In this document: piece after piece, positions 47,788-55,448 of the stretch | How the letters are laid out: each line of letters starts with the position of its first letter | Numbering within the stretch: the first letter of the stretch is position 1 | Assembly: GCA_046350255.1 (NCBI GenBank) | Contig: JAXMAV010000003.1 | Coordinates: 1-64,000, forward strand | DNA: 64,000 nucleotides | Reading direction: 5' to 3' | Source of the DNA: CALDUY01 sp046350255 | Lineage (GTDB): Bacteria > Planctomycetota > Planctomycetia > Gemmatales > Gemmataceae | Program-made: the position numbers and the translations under genes | Notes under the pieces: generated by a model | Databases searched by the model: none | Told to the model about the DNA's origin: nothing | What the model saw: the letters and a program-made list of their open reading frames with translations, nothing else

Positions 47788-49128
47788 TCAATGCTGGACC
47801 GCCACGGGAGGCCGGCACGGATGCAGGGCCGGGGTGCCCTCCAGGATCGTGCGAGTGGCCGTCATGAGATCGGGAGCAACCACGCCATGGACTCTGTGGC
47901 GAATGAGTTCCTGGGTGCGGTCGCTCGATCCCAGGAGGATGTTGCCGCGGCAAGCAGCGTTCTGGCCCGCCAGCACGTCGCTGATCATGTCGCCCACCAT
48001 CCAGCAGGCATCGAGGTTGAGTTCCAGATCGTGGGCGGCTTTCAGAAGCATCCCCGGGCCTGGTTTCCGCATGTAGTTCTCGACCGTGATCCGGCTGTCG
48101 CCGCGAGGGACCACCGCGCAGTGATACAGGCCATCGAGGTAGGCTCCCTCCGCCTGGAGTTGCGCGGCCATCGCCTCGTTTACCCGGCGCATGTCGGATT
48201 CGGTGTACAGGCCGCGACCGATGCCGGACTGGTTCGTCACCACCACGCAGAGGTAGCCTGCCTCACGTAGAGTGCGGAGCGCCTCGGCGGCGCCGGGTTG
48301 CAGGCGAACGCGCTCGGGCCGACTGAGGTAGGGCACGTCCTCGATGAGAGTGCCATCGCGGTCGAAGAACACCGCGGGCCGGCGGAGCGGCTGGACTGGT
48401 TTCCCTGCGATGGTCAGGCGAACGGCCTCCTTGCGGGCTCGCTGCAGAGCCTGCGGCGTGCCGATGTCTCGATGGTAGCCCTGCCACATCCAGCCGCGCA
48501 TCCGTCCGACAAAGCAGGGAATGACGTCGTGCCCCAGGTCGAAGGCGCCCATGCGGGCGATCTCGCGATAGGCTCCGGCGCGCACCACGTAGATGCCGGC
48601 GTTGGCCAGGTTGCTTTCGGGCTGTTTTGGTTTCTCGACGAACGACACCACGCGCTGCTCGCCATCCAGCCTGGCGATGCCGCACGCGCTGGGGTTCTCC
48701 ACGTGATTGAGTACCATCGTGATGGGGTCGGTGTGGCTGCGATGGTAGGCCAGCAGCGCCGGCAGATCAACGTTGCAGAAGTTGTCAGCGTTGATGAGCA
48801 CCACGTCATCCGCGCCGTCGGCCAGCTCGTGGTTGGCGGCGATGGCACCAGCCGACCCCAGCAAGCGTGGCTCATAGGAGGTGCGCAGGTGGACCGGGTG
48901 AAGATCCGCCACGGTGTCGAGATACCGCTCGACGCGCTCGGCGTGGGCATGGGTGTTGATCACCCCTTCCCGAATGCCGGCGTGATCGAGCAGATCGAGC
49001 CACCACTCCAGCAGCGGCCGTCCTGCCACGCTAACAAGACACTTCGGCAGCCACTCGGTCAGCGGCCGCAACCGCGTACCCAGACCCGCAGCCAGGAGAA
49101 AAGCTTTCGTTCGCACGCACCCAGTCAT
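47788..49128 (-). CDS. Fused nucleotidyltransferase - HAD phosphatase (HddC-GmhB type)
   Basis: A 446-residue two-domain enzyme. Residues 1-240 are a sugar-1-phosphate nucleotidyltransferase ('AFLLAAGLGTRLRPLTEWLP', 'LINADNFCNVD', 'GCARLDG'-like 'CGIARLDGEQRVVSFVEKP'). Residues about 255-430 are a HAD phosphatase of the histidinol-phosphate/GmhB class ('FFDRDGTLIEDVPYL', 'VVTNQSGIGRG', 'MRKPGPGML', 'MVGDMISDV'). With HddA 14 bases upstream it would convert D-glycero-D-manno-heptose-1,7-bisphosphate to the 1-phosphate and then to GDP-heptose. The usual GmhB zinc loop (Cys-x-His...Cys-x-Cys-Arg-Lys-Pro) is reduced to a single Cys before 'RKPGPG'. ATG 49128 is the supported start; upstream frame is inside hddA. 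Confidence 0.88.
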   Translation of the reverse strand: MTGCVRTKAFLLAAGLGTRLRPLTEWLPKCLVSVAGRPLLEWWLDLLDHAGIREGVINTHAHAERVERYLDTVADLHPVHLRTSYEPRLLGSAGAIAANHELADGADDVVLINADNFCNVDLPALLAYHRSHTDPITMVLNHVENPSACGIARLDGEQRVVSFVEKPKQPESNLANAGIYVVRAGAYREIARMGAFDLGHDVIPCFVGRMRGWMWQGYHRDIGTPQALQRARKEAVRLTIAGKPVQPLRRPAVFFDRDGTLIEDVPYLSRPERVRLQPGAAEALRTLREAGYLCVVVTNQSGIGRGLYTESDMRRVNEAMAAQLQAEGAYLDGLYHCAVVPRGDSRITVENYMRKPGPGMLLKAAHDLELNLDACWMVGDMISDVLAGQNAACRGNILLGSSDRTQELIRHRVHGVVAPDLMTATRTILEGTPALHPCRPPVAVQH

Positions 49129-49142
49129 GATCGTCCCCCTGC

Positions 49143-50117
49143 TCAGTTCTCGACGAAGACGCAGCGACTGCCATGCGGGTCGATGCGGAAATCCAGTTGA
49201 CGCGGTGATCCAAGCGCCTCGACGATGGCAGCGTGGCGTTCTGGCGGAGCCAGCAGCAGGAGGAACCCGCCGCCGCCAGCACCCAGGAGCTTCCCACCCG
49301 TGGCGCCGAGCTTCCGGGCCATGTCGTACCAGCCATCGATCCGTTCGTTGCTGATGCCGCAGCCCTGTTGCCGCTTGAGTTCCCAGGCCACGTGCAGAAG
49401 ACGAGCAAACGAATCGAGGTCGCCGTGCCCCGCCAGCGTGTGGCGCATCTCGTCGGCCAGGTCGCGCATCTTGCGCAGGATGCGGCGGTTGGCCTTGGTC
49501 GCATCGGATTGGCGGCTGAGGATCTTGTCGGCGCTGCGCGTCTGGCCCGTGTAGAGAAGCAGCGTTCGCCGCTCCAGCTCGGTCAGCACCTCGGCCCGGC
49601 AGGGGACCGGCTCGACCCGCACCGTGTGATCCGGCATGAACTGAATGTAGTTCAGACCCCCGAAGGCGGCGGCGTACTGATCCTGCCGACCGATCGGTTT
49701 GTTCAGCACGTCCAGCTCGAGGATGCACGATTCGCGGGCGATGCGCTCCGCGCTGAAGAGCTGCCCCTTGTAGGCGTACAGGGCGGAGAGCAGGCCAGCG
49801 GCCAGACTGCTGCTCGATCCCATGCCCGTCCCCGCGGGCACGTCGCCGATGGTGGTGATCTCCAGCGGCTCCTCGATGCCGGTCCAGCGAATGGCCTCAC
49901 GCACCAGGTCGTGCTGCAGATCGCGAAAGTCCTCGACGATCTCCGTTTGCGAGTAGGCAACACGGGTGGTTGGCTCGAAGCGGCGATGCACCGTGACGTG
50001 CATGTGCTTCTTGATCGCCACACTCAGGACCGCGCCGGGTTCGTCGCGATAGAAGGCGGGCAGATCGGTGCCGCCCCCGGCAAAGCTGACCCGGTAGGGC
50101 GTTCGTGAGATAATCAT
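49143..50117 (-). CDS. hddA: GHMP kinase, D-glycero-D-manno-heptose-7-phosphate kinase type
   Basis: A 324-residue GHMP-superfamily kinase. 'SRTPYRVSFAGGGTDLPAFY' is the HddA-type opening. The ATP-binding motif is 'GDVPAGTGMGSSSSLAAG' at about residues 90-107. 'PIGRQDQYAAAFGGLNYIQF' and the C-terminal 'KLLGAGGGGFLLLL' (motif 3) complete the family signature. It phosphorylates heptose-7-phosphate at C1, the step before the fused phosphatase/nucleotidyltransferase next door. Its ATG overlaps the upstream glycosyltransferase stop by four bases. Some relatives act on other sugars (for example fucose), so heptose specificity rests on the neighbour. Confidence 0.87.
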   Translation of the reverse strand: MIISRTPYRVSFAGGGTDLPAFYRDEPGAVLSVAIKKHMHVTVHRRFEPTTRVAYSQTEIVEDFRDLQHDLVREAIRWTGIEEPLEITTIGDVPAGTGMGSSSSLAAGLLSALYAYKGQLFSAERIARESCILELDVLNKPIGRQDQYAAAFGGLNYIQFMPDHTVRVEPVPCRAEVLTELERRTLLLYTGQTRSADKILSRQSDATKANRRILRKMRDLADEMRHTLAGHGDLDSFARLLHVAWELKRQQGCGISNERIDGWYDMARKLGATGGKLLGAGGGGFLLLLAPPERHAAIVEALGSPRQLDFRIDPHGSRCVFVEN

Positions 50118-51370
50118 GCCAGGGTCTCCACGGGGGTGTGCTTCTCTGCCCCGGGGATTCCCGCGGGGATGGCCAGGTAGTGTTGAAACACCTCGGCCAG
50201 GGGGTCGAGACAGGTGTCGAGATCGAACCGTTGTTCCATCAGCTCTCGGCCCAGCCGACCGAGTCGCCGGGCCGGGCCCGCTTCCGTCAGCAGGCAGGTC
50301 AGGCCATCTGCCAGCTCGGTCACGTTCTCCGGCTCCACCAGCAGGCCAGCGGCGCCGTCGTCCACCAGGTCGGGCAGTCCGGCGATCCGCGTGACCACGG
50401 TCGGCAGCCCGGTGGCCATCGCTTCCATGAGGGTGCGCGGCGTGCCATCGACGTCGTTGTCGTGCGACCAGACGCAGGGCTGCGTGTAGATGTCGGCGGA
50501 CGCCAGCAAGTCCGGCAGCTCTTCCTGCATCACCGCCTTGTTCGTCACCTGGACACAGCCGGTCAGACCCAGGTGTTCGACCTGCTGTTGCAGCGCGGCG
50601 CCCATCGGTCCGTTGCCGGCGATGGTGCAGAAGAACGTCAGGCCGCGCCGCTGCAGCTCGGCACAGGCGTCCACCAGGTAATGGAAGCCCTTCTTCTCGA
50701 CCAGGCGACCCACCGACAGAATGTGTCGGGCCGGCCGGTTTCGCTCGACGTAGGGAAACTGATGGACGTCGATACCGCAGTAGACGGTGATCAGCTGGTC
50801 GGGCAGGGCGCCCAGGCTCAGGTACAGGTCGCGGTGGAACTCGGAGATGCAGACGATGAACGCCGCCCGACGCACCTTATCGACCAGCGCGGTGCGATCG
50901 CGGAACAGGTCGGCGGCATGGCCAGTGAAGCTGAACGGCACACCCAGCAACCAGGCGCCATACATGGCCACGCTACCTGCGCTGTGGACCCACTGGGCGT
51001 GGATCAGATGGACCGGCTGCCCTCGCAACCCACGCGCCCAGTGACAGGCGACCAGCAGGTGCCAGAAGACCCGGATCCGGATGCCAAGCGATTCCCGCGT
51101 GCCGAACAGGGCGTTCGCCAGAGCGGTCCAGAAGGCCCAGCCAAAGAGCCAGGGGGCCAGGATCAGCGACATCAGGAAGGCCAGGCGAGGTAACGGGTAG
51201 ATCAACCGGGTCTCGCGGTCGATGCGCTGGGCCCACGCCGAGCCGAAGAAGTTCTGGTGCGGGGCGTACAGCGAGTGAAGCACAAACGGGATGCCTTTTG
51301 TCTGCATTTGTTGCAGCTCGGCGGCAACCCAGGCATTCCCGATGCCGTGGGTGGTGATGTAGTGGATCAT
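50114..51370 (-). CDS. Glycosyltransferase family 4
   Basis: A 418-residue GT-B glycosyltransferase. Hydrophobic segments near residues 50-90 ('PRLAFLMSLILAPWLFGWAF') suggest membrane association. The catalytic C-terminal domain shows 'HILSVGRLVEKKGFHYLVDA', 'FCTIAGNGPMGAAL' and the donor-binding 'EAMATGLPTVVTRIAGLPDL'. The N-terminal 'VHLIHAQWVHSAGSVAMYGA' and 'FSFTGHAADLF' match exopolysaccharide GT4 enzymes. Second of two adjacent GT4 genes in the leftward unit, 39 bases after the first and coupled by overlap to hddA. Confidence 0.9.
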   Translation of the reverse strand: MIHYITTHGIGNAWVAAELQQMQTKGIPFVLHSLYAPHQNFFGSAWAQRIDRETRLIYPLPRLAFLMSLILAPWLFGWAFWTALANALFGTRESLGIRIRVFWHLLVACHWARGLRGQPVHLIHAQWVHSAGSVAMYGAWLLGVPFSFTGHAADLFRDRTALVDKVRRAAFIVCISEFHRDLYLSLGALPDQLITVYCGIDVHQFPYVERNRPARHILSVGRLVEKKGFHYLVDACAELQRRGLTFFCTIAGNGPMGAALQQQVEHLGLTGCVQVTNKAVMQEELPDLLASADIYTQPCVWSHDNDVDGTPRTLMEAMATGLPTVVTRIAGLPDLVDDGAAGLLVEPENVTELADGLTCLLTEAGPARRLGRLGRELMEQRFDLDTCLDPLAEVFQHYLAIPAGIPGAEKHTPVETLA

Positions 51371-51409
51371 GACTCTCCGGGTCCAACGCGAACGGTTGAG
51401 CCGCCTGGC

Positions 51410-52513
51410 TCAGGACAGTCGCAGGAGGAAATCGCGATACAGGGCGGCCTGGTGGTCCCAGGTCCACTCTTGCAGAACCCGCTGGCGGGCTCGGTGACCG
51501 CGGTCTCCGTGGCGGTGTGATGCAATCCCTTCTCGCAAGACCCGTGCCACGGCGTCGAGATCGCTGGTATTTGCGAAAAGTGCCGTGTCGCCGAGGATCC
51601 AGCGCGGCACCGGCCCGTCGTGGGCCACCACTGTCAGACCGCTGGCGGCTCCCTCGAGGTAGACGATGCCAAACGGCTCTTCCTGGCTCATGTGCAGCAG
51701 CACATCAGCTTCTCGGTACAGATCGGGCATGTTTTCGCGGGGCAAGCTGCCCAGCAGGCGATGCCGACCCGGCAACAACTCGTTGCACAGGTCCTGAATC
51801 CTGGCGCGTTCCGGACCATCCCCGGCGACGGCGACGAAGGCTTCGGGCACCTTTGCCGCCGCTCGAATCCCATCGGCGACTCGTTTCGAGGCGATAAACG
51901 CACTCACAATGAGAATGATGGGGCGATCGCGCGGTAAATCCCACGGTGAGGGGGTCGAGGCCGACCCAGGATGATAAACGGTCGGATCGACACCATTGGG
52001 AATGAGCGCAGCCTGATACTGCTCCTTGTGGCGCTGATAATACTCGGGGTTGGTGCAGACCAGGCCATCGCAGCGAAACCAGCGGAACTCGGCGTTGGTG
52101 CGTCGGCAAGGCCAGTCGCCATTCTGCGTGACGAAGATACGGCGCGGACCGCGCCGGCTGGCCGTCAGACGCAGGAACCAGTTGAGGTAGGGGTAGGTGC
52201 AGTGGACCACCGCGTCGAACCGACTGGGGCGATAGACGCCGCTGCGCAGCAGTGCCAGGCCAAACAGGTATTCCTCGTAGTACGTCTCGGAGCGGAAGCC
52301 CGGGAAGGTGGGCCAGCGCTCGAAGGTCTCGCGGGAGCGGCACGGCACGACGTGCGTGGGCAGCCCCTCGGTTCCCTGCTTGCCGGTGCCAAACAGTTCC
52401 ACCTCGACGCCCTGCTGGGCCAGGCCCCGGGCCACTTCGAGAAAGGCGGTCTCGGCGCCGCGTTGCACACGGCCCAGACCTGGAAGTACGAAGCCAACGC
52501 GCAATGATCGCAC
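51410..52513 (-). CDS. Glycosyltransferase family 4
   Basis: A 367-residue GT4 enzyme. 'LRVGFVLPGLGRVQRGAETA' is the N-terminal Rossmann strand and acceptor loop. 'IILIVSAFIASKRVADGIRA' and 'EEPFGIVYLEGAASGLTVVA' form the donor-binding domain; the E-x7-E pair is present. The start is a GTG at 52513 with GAGGAG eight bases upstream; no ATG fits better. It is separated from the upstream small gene by 141 bases holding a strong stem-loop. Confidence 0.9.
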   Translation of the reverse strand: MRSLRVGFVLPGLGRVQRGAETAFLEVARGLAQQGVEVELFGTGKQGTEGLPTHVVPCRSRETFERWPTFPGFRSETYYEEYLFGLALLRSGVYRPSRFDAVVHCTYPYLNWFLRLTASRRGPRRIFVTQNGDWPCRRTNAEFRWFRCDGLVCTNPEYYQRHKEQYQAALIPNGVDPTVYHPGSASTPSPWDLPRDRPIILIVSAFIASKRVADGIRAAAKVPEAFVAVAGDGPERARIQDLCNELLPGRHRLLGSLPRENMPDLYREADVLLHMSQEEPFGIVYLEGAASGLTVVAHDGPVPRWILGDTALFANTSDLDAVARVLREGIASHRHGDRGHRARQRVLQEWTWDHQAALYRDFLLRLS

Positions 52514-52549
52514 AGCTCACTCTCCTCGCGGAAAGGGTGCCTTGATGGA

Positions 52550-52584
52550 CCGGGGTGAGTTCGTTTGCGGCGAACTCACCCCGG
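52550..52584 (-). terminator. Strong stem-loop between small gene and leftward exopolysaccharide operon
   Basis: A perfect 14-base stem (CCGGGGTGAGTTCG / CGAACTCACCCCGG) with a 7-base loop. No T-run follows on either strand, so it may be an attenuator, RNA processing site or partial terminator in the leader of the glycosyltransferase operon. Confidence 0.55.
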
Positions 52585-52654
52585 GATTGATTTCAGTGGG
52601 TGGACAGTCGGAGAGAACGAAGGGGAGCGAACGACAGGTCAGGAAGGAAGCACA

Positions 52655-52858
52655 TCATCGGGACGGATACATGCCGTCCTCGGCCAACCAGAACAGCTCG
52701 TAGGCGCAACCCATCAGCTCGTTGTCGGGTTCGTTCTCGGCGCCGACCGGCAGAAGGTCGGCTTCGAGCAGTTCGACCGGGTCGCATTCAAAATCCAACT
52801 CCGGTTGCTTCAGTGAATTGCCCGGAAACCGCGAGGCCGTGGGAGAGGCGTTCATCAT
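52655..52858 (-). CDS. Unrecognised acidic small protein (66-67 aa) with its own sigma-54 promoter
   Basis: I do not recognise this protein. It is acidic and non-membrane: 'MMNASPTASRFPGNSLKQPE', then 'LDFECDPVELLEADLLPV' and 'ELMGCAYELFWLAEDGMYPS' to an Arg end. Two Cys residues are present and there is no signal peptide. Evidence that it is real: AGGAG lies exactly five bases before the first ATG, and a near-consensus sigma-54 promoter ends about 50 bases upstream. The next gene on the strand is a glycosyltransferase after a stem-loop. Possibilities are a small regulator or leader peptide of exopolysaccharide synthesis. Start could be either of two consecutive ATGs. Confidence 0.6.
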   Translation of the reverse strand: MMNASPTASRFPGNSLKQPELDFECDPVELLEADLLPVGAENEPDNELMGCAYELFWLAEDGMYPSR

Positions 52859-52908
52859 CCTGGCTCCTGGTTCAGTAGGTTCGGTGAAACGAGTGTTATC
52901 TGAGTTTC

Positions 52909-52925
52909 TGCATTATCCGCGCCAA
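52909..52925 (-). promoter_or_regulatory. Sigma-54 promoter of the small gene and leftward exopolysaccharide operon
   Basis: On the minus strand TTGGCGCGGATAATGCA matches YTGGCACGRNNNTTGCW with two mismatches; GG and GC are present at correct spacing. Predicted transcription start near 52898, 40 bases before the small gene. Confidence 0.7.
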
Positions 52926-53150
52926 TCCCACTGGAATTCCTCATGCTCGCTGGCTCTGTCCAGACCCTGTCCCGCTCTCCTGGGGTGATTGCCGATCGCC
53001 AGGTGGGGATTACTCCTACCTGTCCGGCTGCCCTGGCCACACGAGAGGCCTCCAGGGCGAGAATCTGGATCATCCTGAGAGAACGGGAGGGAGAGGGAGC
53101 CCCGATTATCATCTTGAGGCGGCCAGGAAGATTGCCGGAAGATTTTTACT
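52926..53150. promoter_or_regulatory. Gap between two divergent sigma-54 promoters, possible activator sites
   Basis: This 225-base stretch has no convincing gene. It contains an inverted repeat GCCCTGG (53030-53036) / CCAGGGC (53052-53058), centred about 135 bases upstream of the rightward transcription start and 145 from the leftward one, a distance typical of enhancer sites for sigma-54 activators. Confidence 0.35.
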
Positions 53151-53167
53151 CTGGCACGGGGGGTGCA
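53151..53167 (+). promoter_or_regulatory. Sigma-54 promoter of the wzz-like/tolC operon
   Basis: CTGGCACGGGGGGTGCA matches YTGGCACGRNNNTTGCW with a single mismatch (GTGC for TTGC). The -24 half is a perfect TGGCACG. Predicted start near 53177, 31 bases before the ATG at 53208, which has GGAGG in front. Confidence 0.85.
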
Positions 53168-53207
53168 TGAGGTGATCTGAACCATTTGCCAGGAGTGGAG
53201 GCGCTTC

Positions 53208-55328
53208 ATGAGCGGGAACGCACAGCAGGCGACGACCTCACCAACCCAGGCCGCACGTCTCGACGTCATGCAGATCGGGCGGCGTGTGCTGGGCACGGCC
53301 CTGCAGTTCTGGTGGATCGGGCTGACCTACCTGGCCTTGCTGGCTGGAGTGTCTGGCTACGTCGCCTGGAAATACACGCGCTACACCTGGGAGGCACGGG
53401 CATCGCTCCTGTATTCCTCGCTGCCCGTACCCGACCAGCAACGCGACCTGTATTCGCCGCCGGACCTGAAAACCCTGACTGGCCTGGTGACCACGCCTCG
53501 GGTGCTGGATCAAGCGTGTGCGGAAAAAGGCCTCGAGGGGGCCGCTCGTGCTCTCGAGCGTAACCTTGAGGTGACCAACACGCCCGGAACGCGTGTTCTT
53601 CTGCTGCGTCTTCGCTGGGAAGATGGCAAAACCGCCCAGGAACTACTCGACCGGGTGTCTGATCTCTTCCGCGAACAGGTGGCGGAACTGCGCCGACAGA
53701 AGATCGAGGGCCACCTGGAGGACTACCAGAAGAGCCGACAGGAATGTCATGCCCGCTGGCTGGAGTCGCTCCGCGCCTTGCAGCAGTTCAGTCAGGGTAC
53801 CGGGACCACCGATCTGAAGACGGCCCGAACCCGCCAGGCTGAGGAAGTCCTCTCCCTGGAATCTTCCCTGGCCCTCGCCCGACGCAATCATGCGAATACG
53901 CAGACTCAACTGAAGCACCTGGATGAGTACATAAAGCAACTGAAAAACGATGCCACGCAGCAGGCGGAGAAGCAGCGCGAGTTCGAGGCGGCCGAGGAAA
54001 CGGTGGCAGATAATCGTCGCCGGCAAGATCGTCTGCGTGAGTTGATCGCCGATGAACGCAAGCTCGAGGAGACTCGCCTGCAACTGGACGTTCGGCGGCG
54101 TGAGCAGGAGCGACTGCGCCCTCTGGTGGCCAAGGGGTTGAAGCCGCGCGGCGAATACGATCGGTTGCAGGCGGAGATCGGAGCCCTTGTGGCGCGTATC
54201 TCGGAAAATGACAAGATCTGCGAATGGAAGAAGGAACTGGATCGCATCGACAAGGTGGTGGTGCCCAAAGGAAAATCGCAAAGCCAGGGGTCTCCCATCA
54301 TCCAGCAGACTCTGTTTCGGCGGCTGGAACTGGAACTTCAACTGAAGGGAATCGACGAGGAGTTGCGCCAGGTGAGCCTGGCCCTGGATGAGAAACGGAA
54401 AGAAATAGAGAAGCTGGGCAGGGCGCAGCAGCAGGCGGAAAGTCTGGCCCGCGAGGTCGAGGCGGCCGACACCCATCGGCAACGCATCGATTCGCAGATT
54501 GCCGCGCTGCGTCAGTTGCAGGCGTTGGGCTCCGCCGAGTTTGTCGTGGTCACCCACGCCAACGTGGGGTCGTTCCCACTCTCGTCTAACCGAAAAGTTC
54601 TGCTCGCCGGGTGCCTCGGCGCGGGTGTCATCTTTGGTCTGGTATTCCTGGCAGGCTTCGATTTCTGGAGGTTCTCTCGCTCGGCCGAGGGCGTGGCTGG
54701 ATCGTTAGGATTGCCAGTGGTTGCCCAGGTGGCGCCTCTGGAGGAGGGGCTCGATAATGCTCCGGGCATTCGAGGGCTTGCGCTGACACTACGTCAGCAT
54801 GTCGATCGCGCCGGTGCCATTGTGCTCTTTTCCCCCGCGGGGCCCGCACCCCACCTGGAACCGATGATTCACTCGCTGGCTTCCTGCCTGGCCCGTCGGG
54901 ATGAGCGCGTGCTTATCCTGGATGGCCGGCTTGGCGAGGCGAGTGACGCGGGCGCTACTGGGCTCCGTGACTACCTTTCCTTCTCCGTTTCGGATGTAGA
55001 CGAGGTGATTCGCCCAGCTCTCCTCCCCGGCGTGGATTTCCTATCCGCGGGAAAATGCGTCAACTGTAGCGAAGCCCTCGCCACGCACCGGATGCGCGAA
55101 CTGATCGAACAGTTACGGACCCGGTACTCCATGATTCTGCTCCATGGCCCATCGCTGAAAGATTCCGTCGATCTGACCATCCTGGCTGCCTTCACCGAAG
55201 GGATGATCATCGTGGCCGAGCGCCCGCCTCTCTCGCTGCCGGTCGCCCGGAAGACCCTGTCTTCCCTGGTTAGCCTGGAGGCTCCCATCATCGGGCAGGT
55301 GGTTCTGACCGACCGGGTGGGAAGCTGA
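53208..55328 (+). CDS. Wzz/GNVR polysaccharide co-polymerase with degenerate BY-kinase domain
   Basis: A 706-residue polysaccharide co-polymerase. A first transmembrane helix (about 35-55, 'WWIGLTYLALLAGVSGYVAW') is followed by a Wzz-type periplasmic region and long coiled coils (about 165-450), then a second helix (about 463-483). The C-terminal 200 residues look like a BY-kinase (Wzc/CpsD) domain that lost its catalytic motifs. The Walker A position reads 'LFSPAGPAPHLEPM' with no GKS/T. Walker A' reads 'VLILDGRLGE' and Walker B 'MILLHGPSLKD' with no Asp. There is no C-terminal tyrosine cluster. It likely sets chain length or couples to the TolC-family protein encoded downstream without phosphorylation. 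Confidence 0.88.
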   Translation: MSGNAQQATTSPTQAARLDVMQIGRRVLGTALQFWWIGLTYLALLAGVSGYVAWKYTRYTWEARASLLYSSLPVPDQQRDLYSPPDLKTLTGLVTTPRVLDQACAEKGLEGAARALERNLEVTNTPGTRVLLLRLRWEDGKTAQELLDRVSDLFREQVAELRRQKIEGHLEDYQKSRQECHARWLESLRALQQFSQGTGTTDLKTARTRQAEEVLSLESSLALARRNHANTQTQLKHLDEYIKQLKNDATQQAEKQREFEAAEETVADNRRRQDRLRELIADERKLEETRLQLDVRRREQERLRPLVAKGLKPRGEYDRLQAEIGALVARISENDKICEWKKELDRIDKVVVPKGKSQSQGSPIIQQTLFRRLELELQLKGIDEELRQVSLALDEKRKEIEKLGRAQQQAESLAREVEAADTHRQRIDSQIAALRQLQALGSAEFVVVTHANVGSFPLSSNRKVLLAGCLGAGVIFGLVFLAGFDFWRFSRSAEGVAGSLGLPVVAQVAPLEEGLDNAPGIRGLALTLRQHVDRAGAIVLFSPAGPAPHLEPMIHSLASCLARRDERVLILDGRLGEASDAGATGLRDYLSFSVSDVDEVIRPALLPGVDFLSAGKCVNCSEALATHRMRELIEQLRTRYSMILLHGPSLKDSVDLTILAAFTEGMIIVAERPPLSLPVARKTLSSLVSLEAPIIGQVVLTDRVGS

Positions 55329-55448
55329 CGTGACTGGGCAAGGCGCGTGGGGCCGCTCGATCGGTTCGGCTTGCGATCCGGGCTTCTGCATGTTAGATCG
55401 CTCCCGTTCCACAGGAAGATTCCCTCAAGGAAAGAGGGGTGGCCGGGA

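Noticed and set aside
49129..49728. Upstream extension of the hddC-gmhB frame
   Set aside because: It overlaps hddA on the same strand and lacks any recognisable domain; the nucleotidyltransferase begins at the ATG at 49128.
52529..52545. Possible sigma-54 promoter directly upstream of the glycosyltransferase at 51410-52513
   Set aside because: GG and GC spacing fits (AGGCACC...CCGC), but the predicted transcription start would fall about three bases before the GTG and after the ribosome site.
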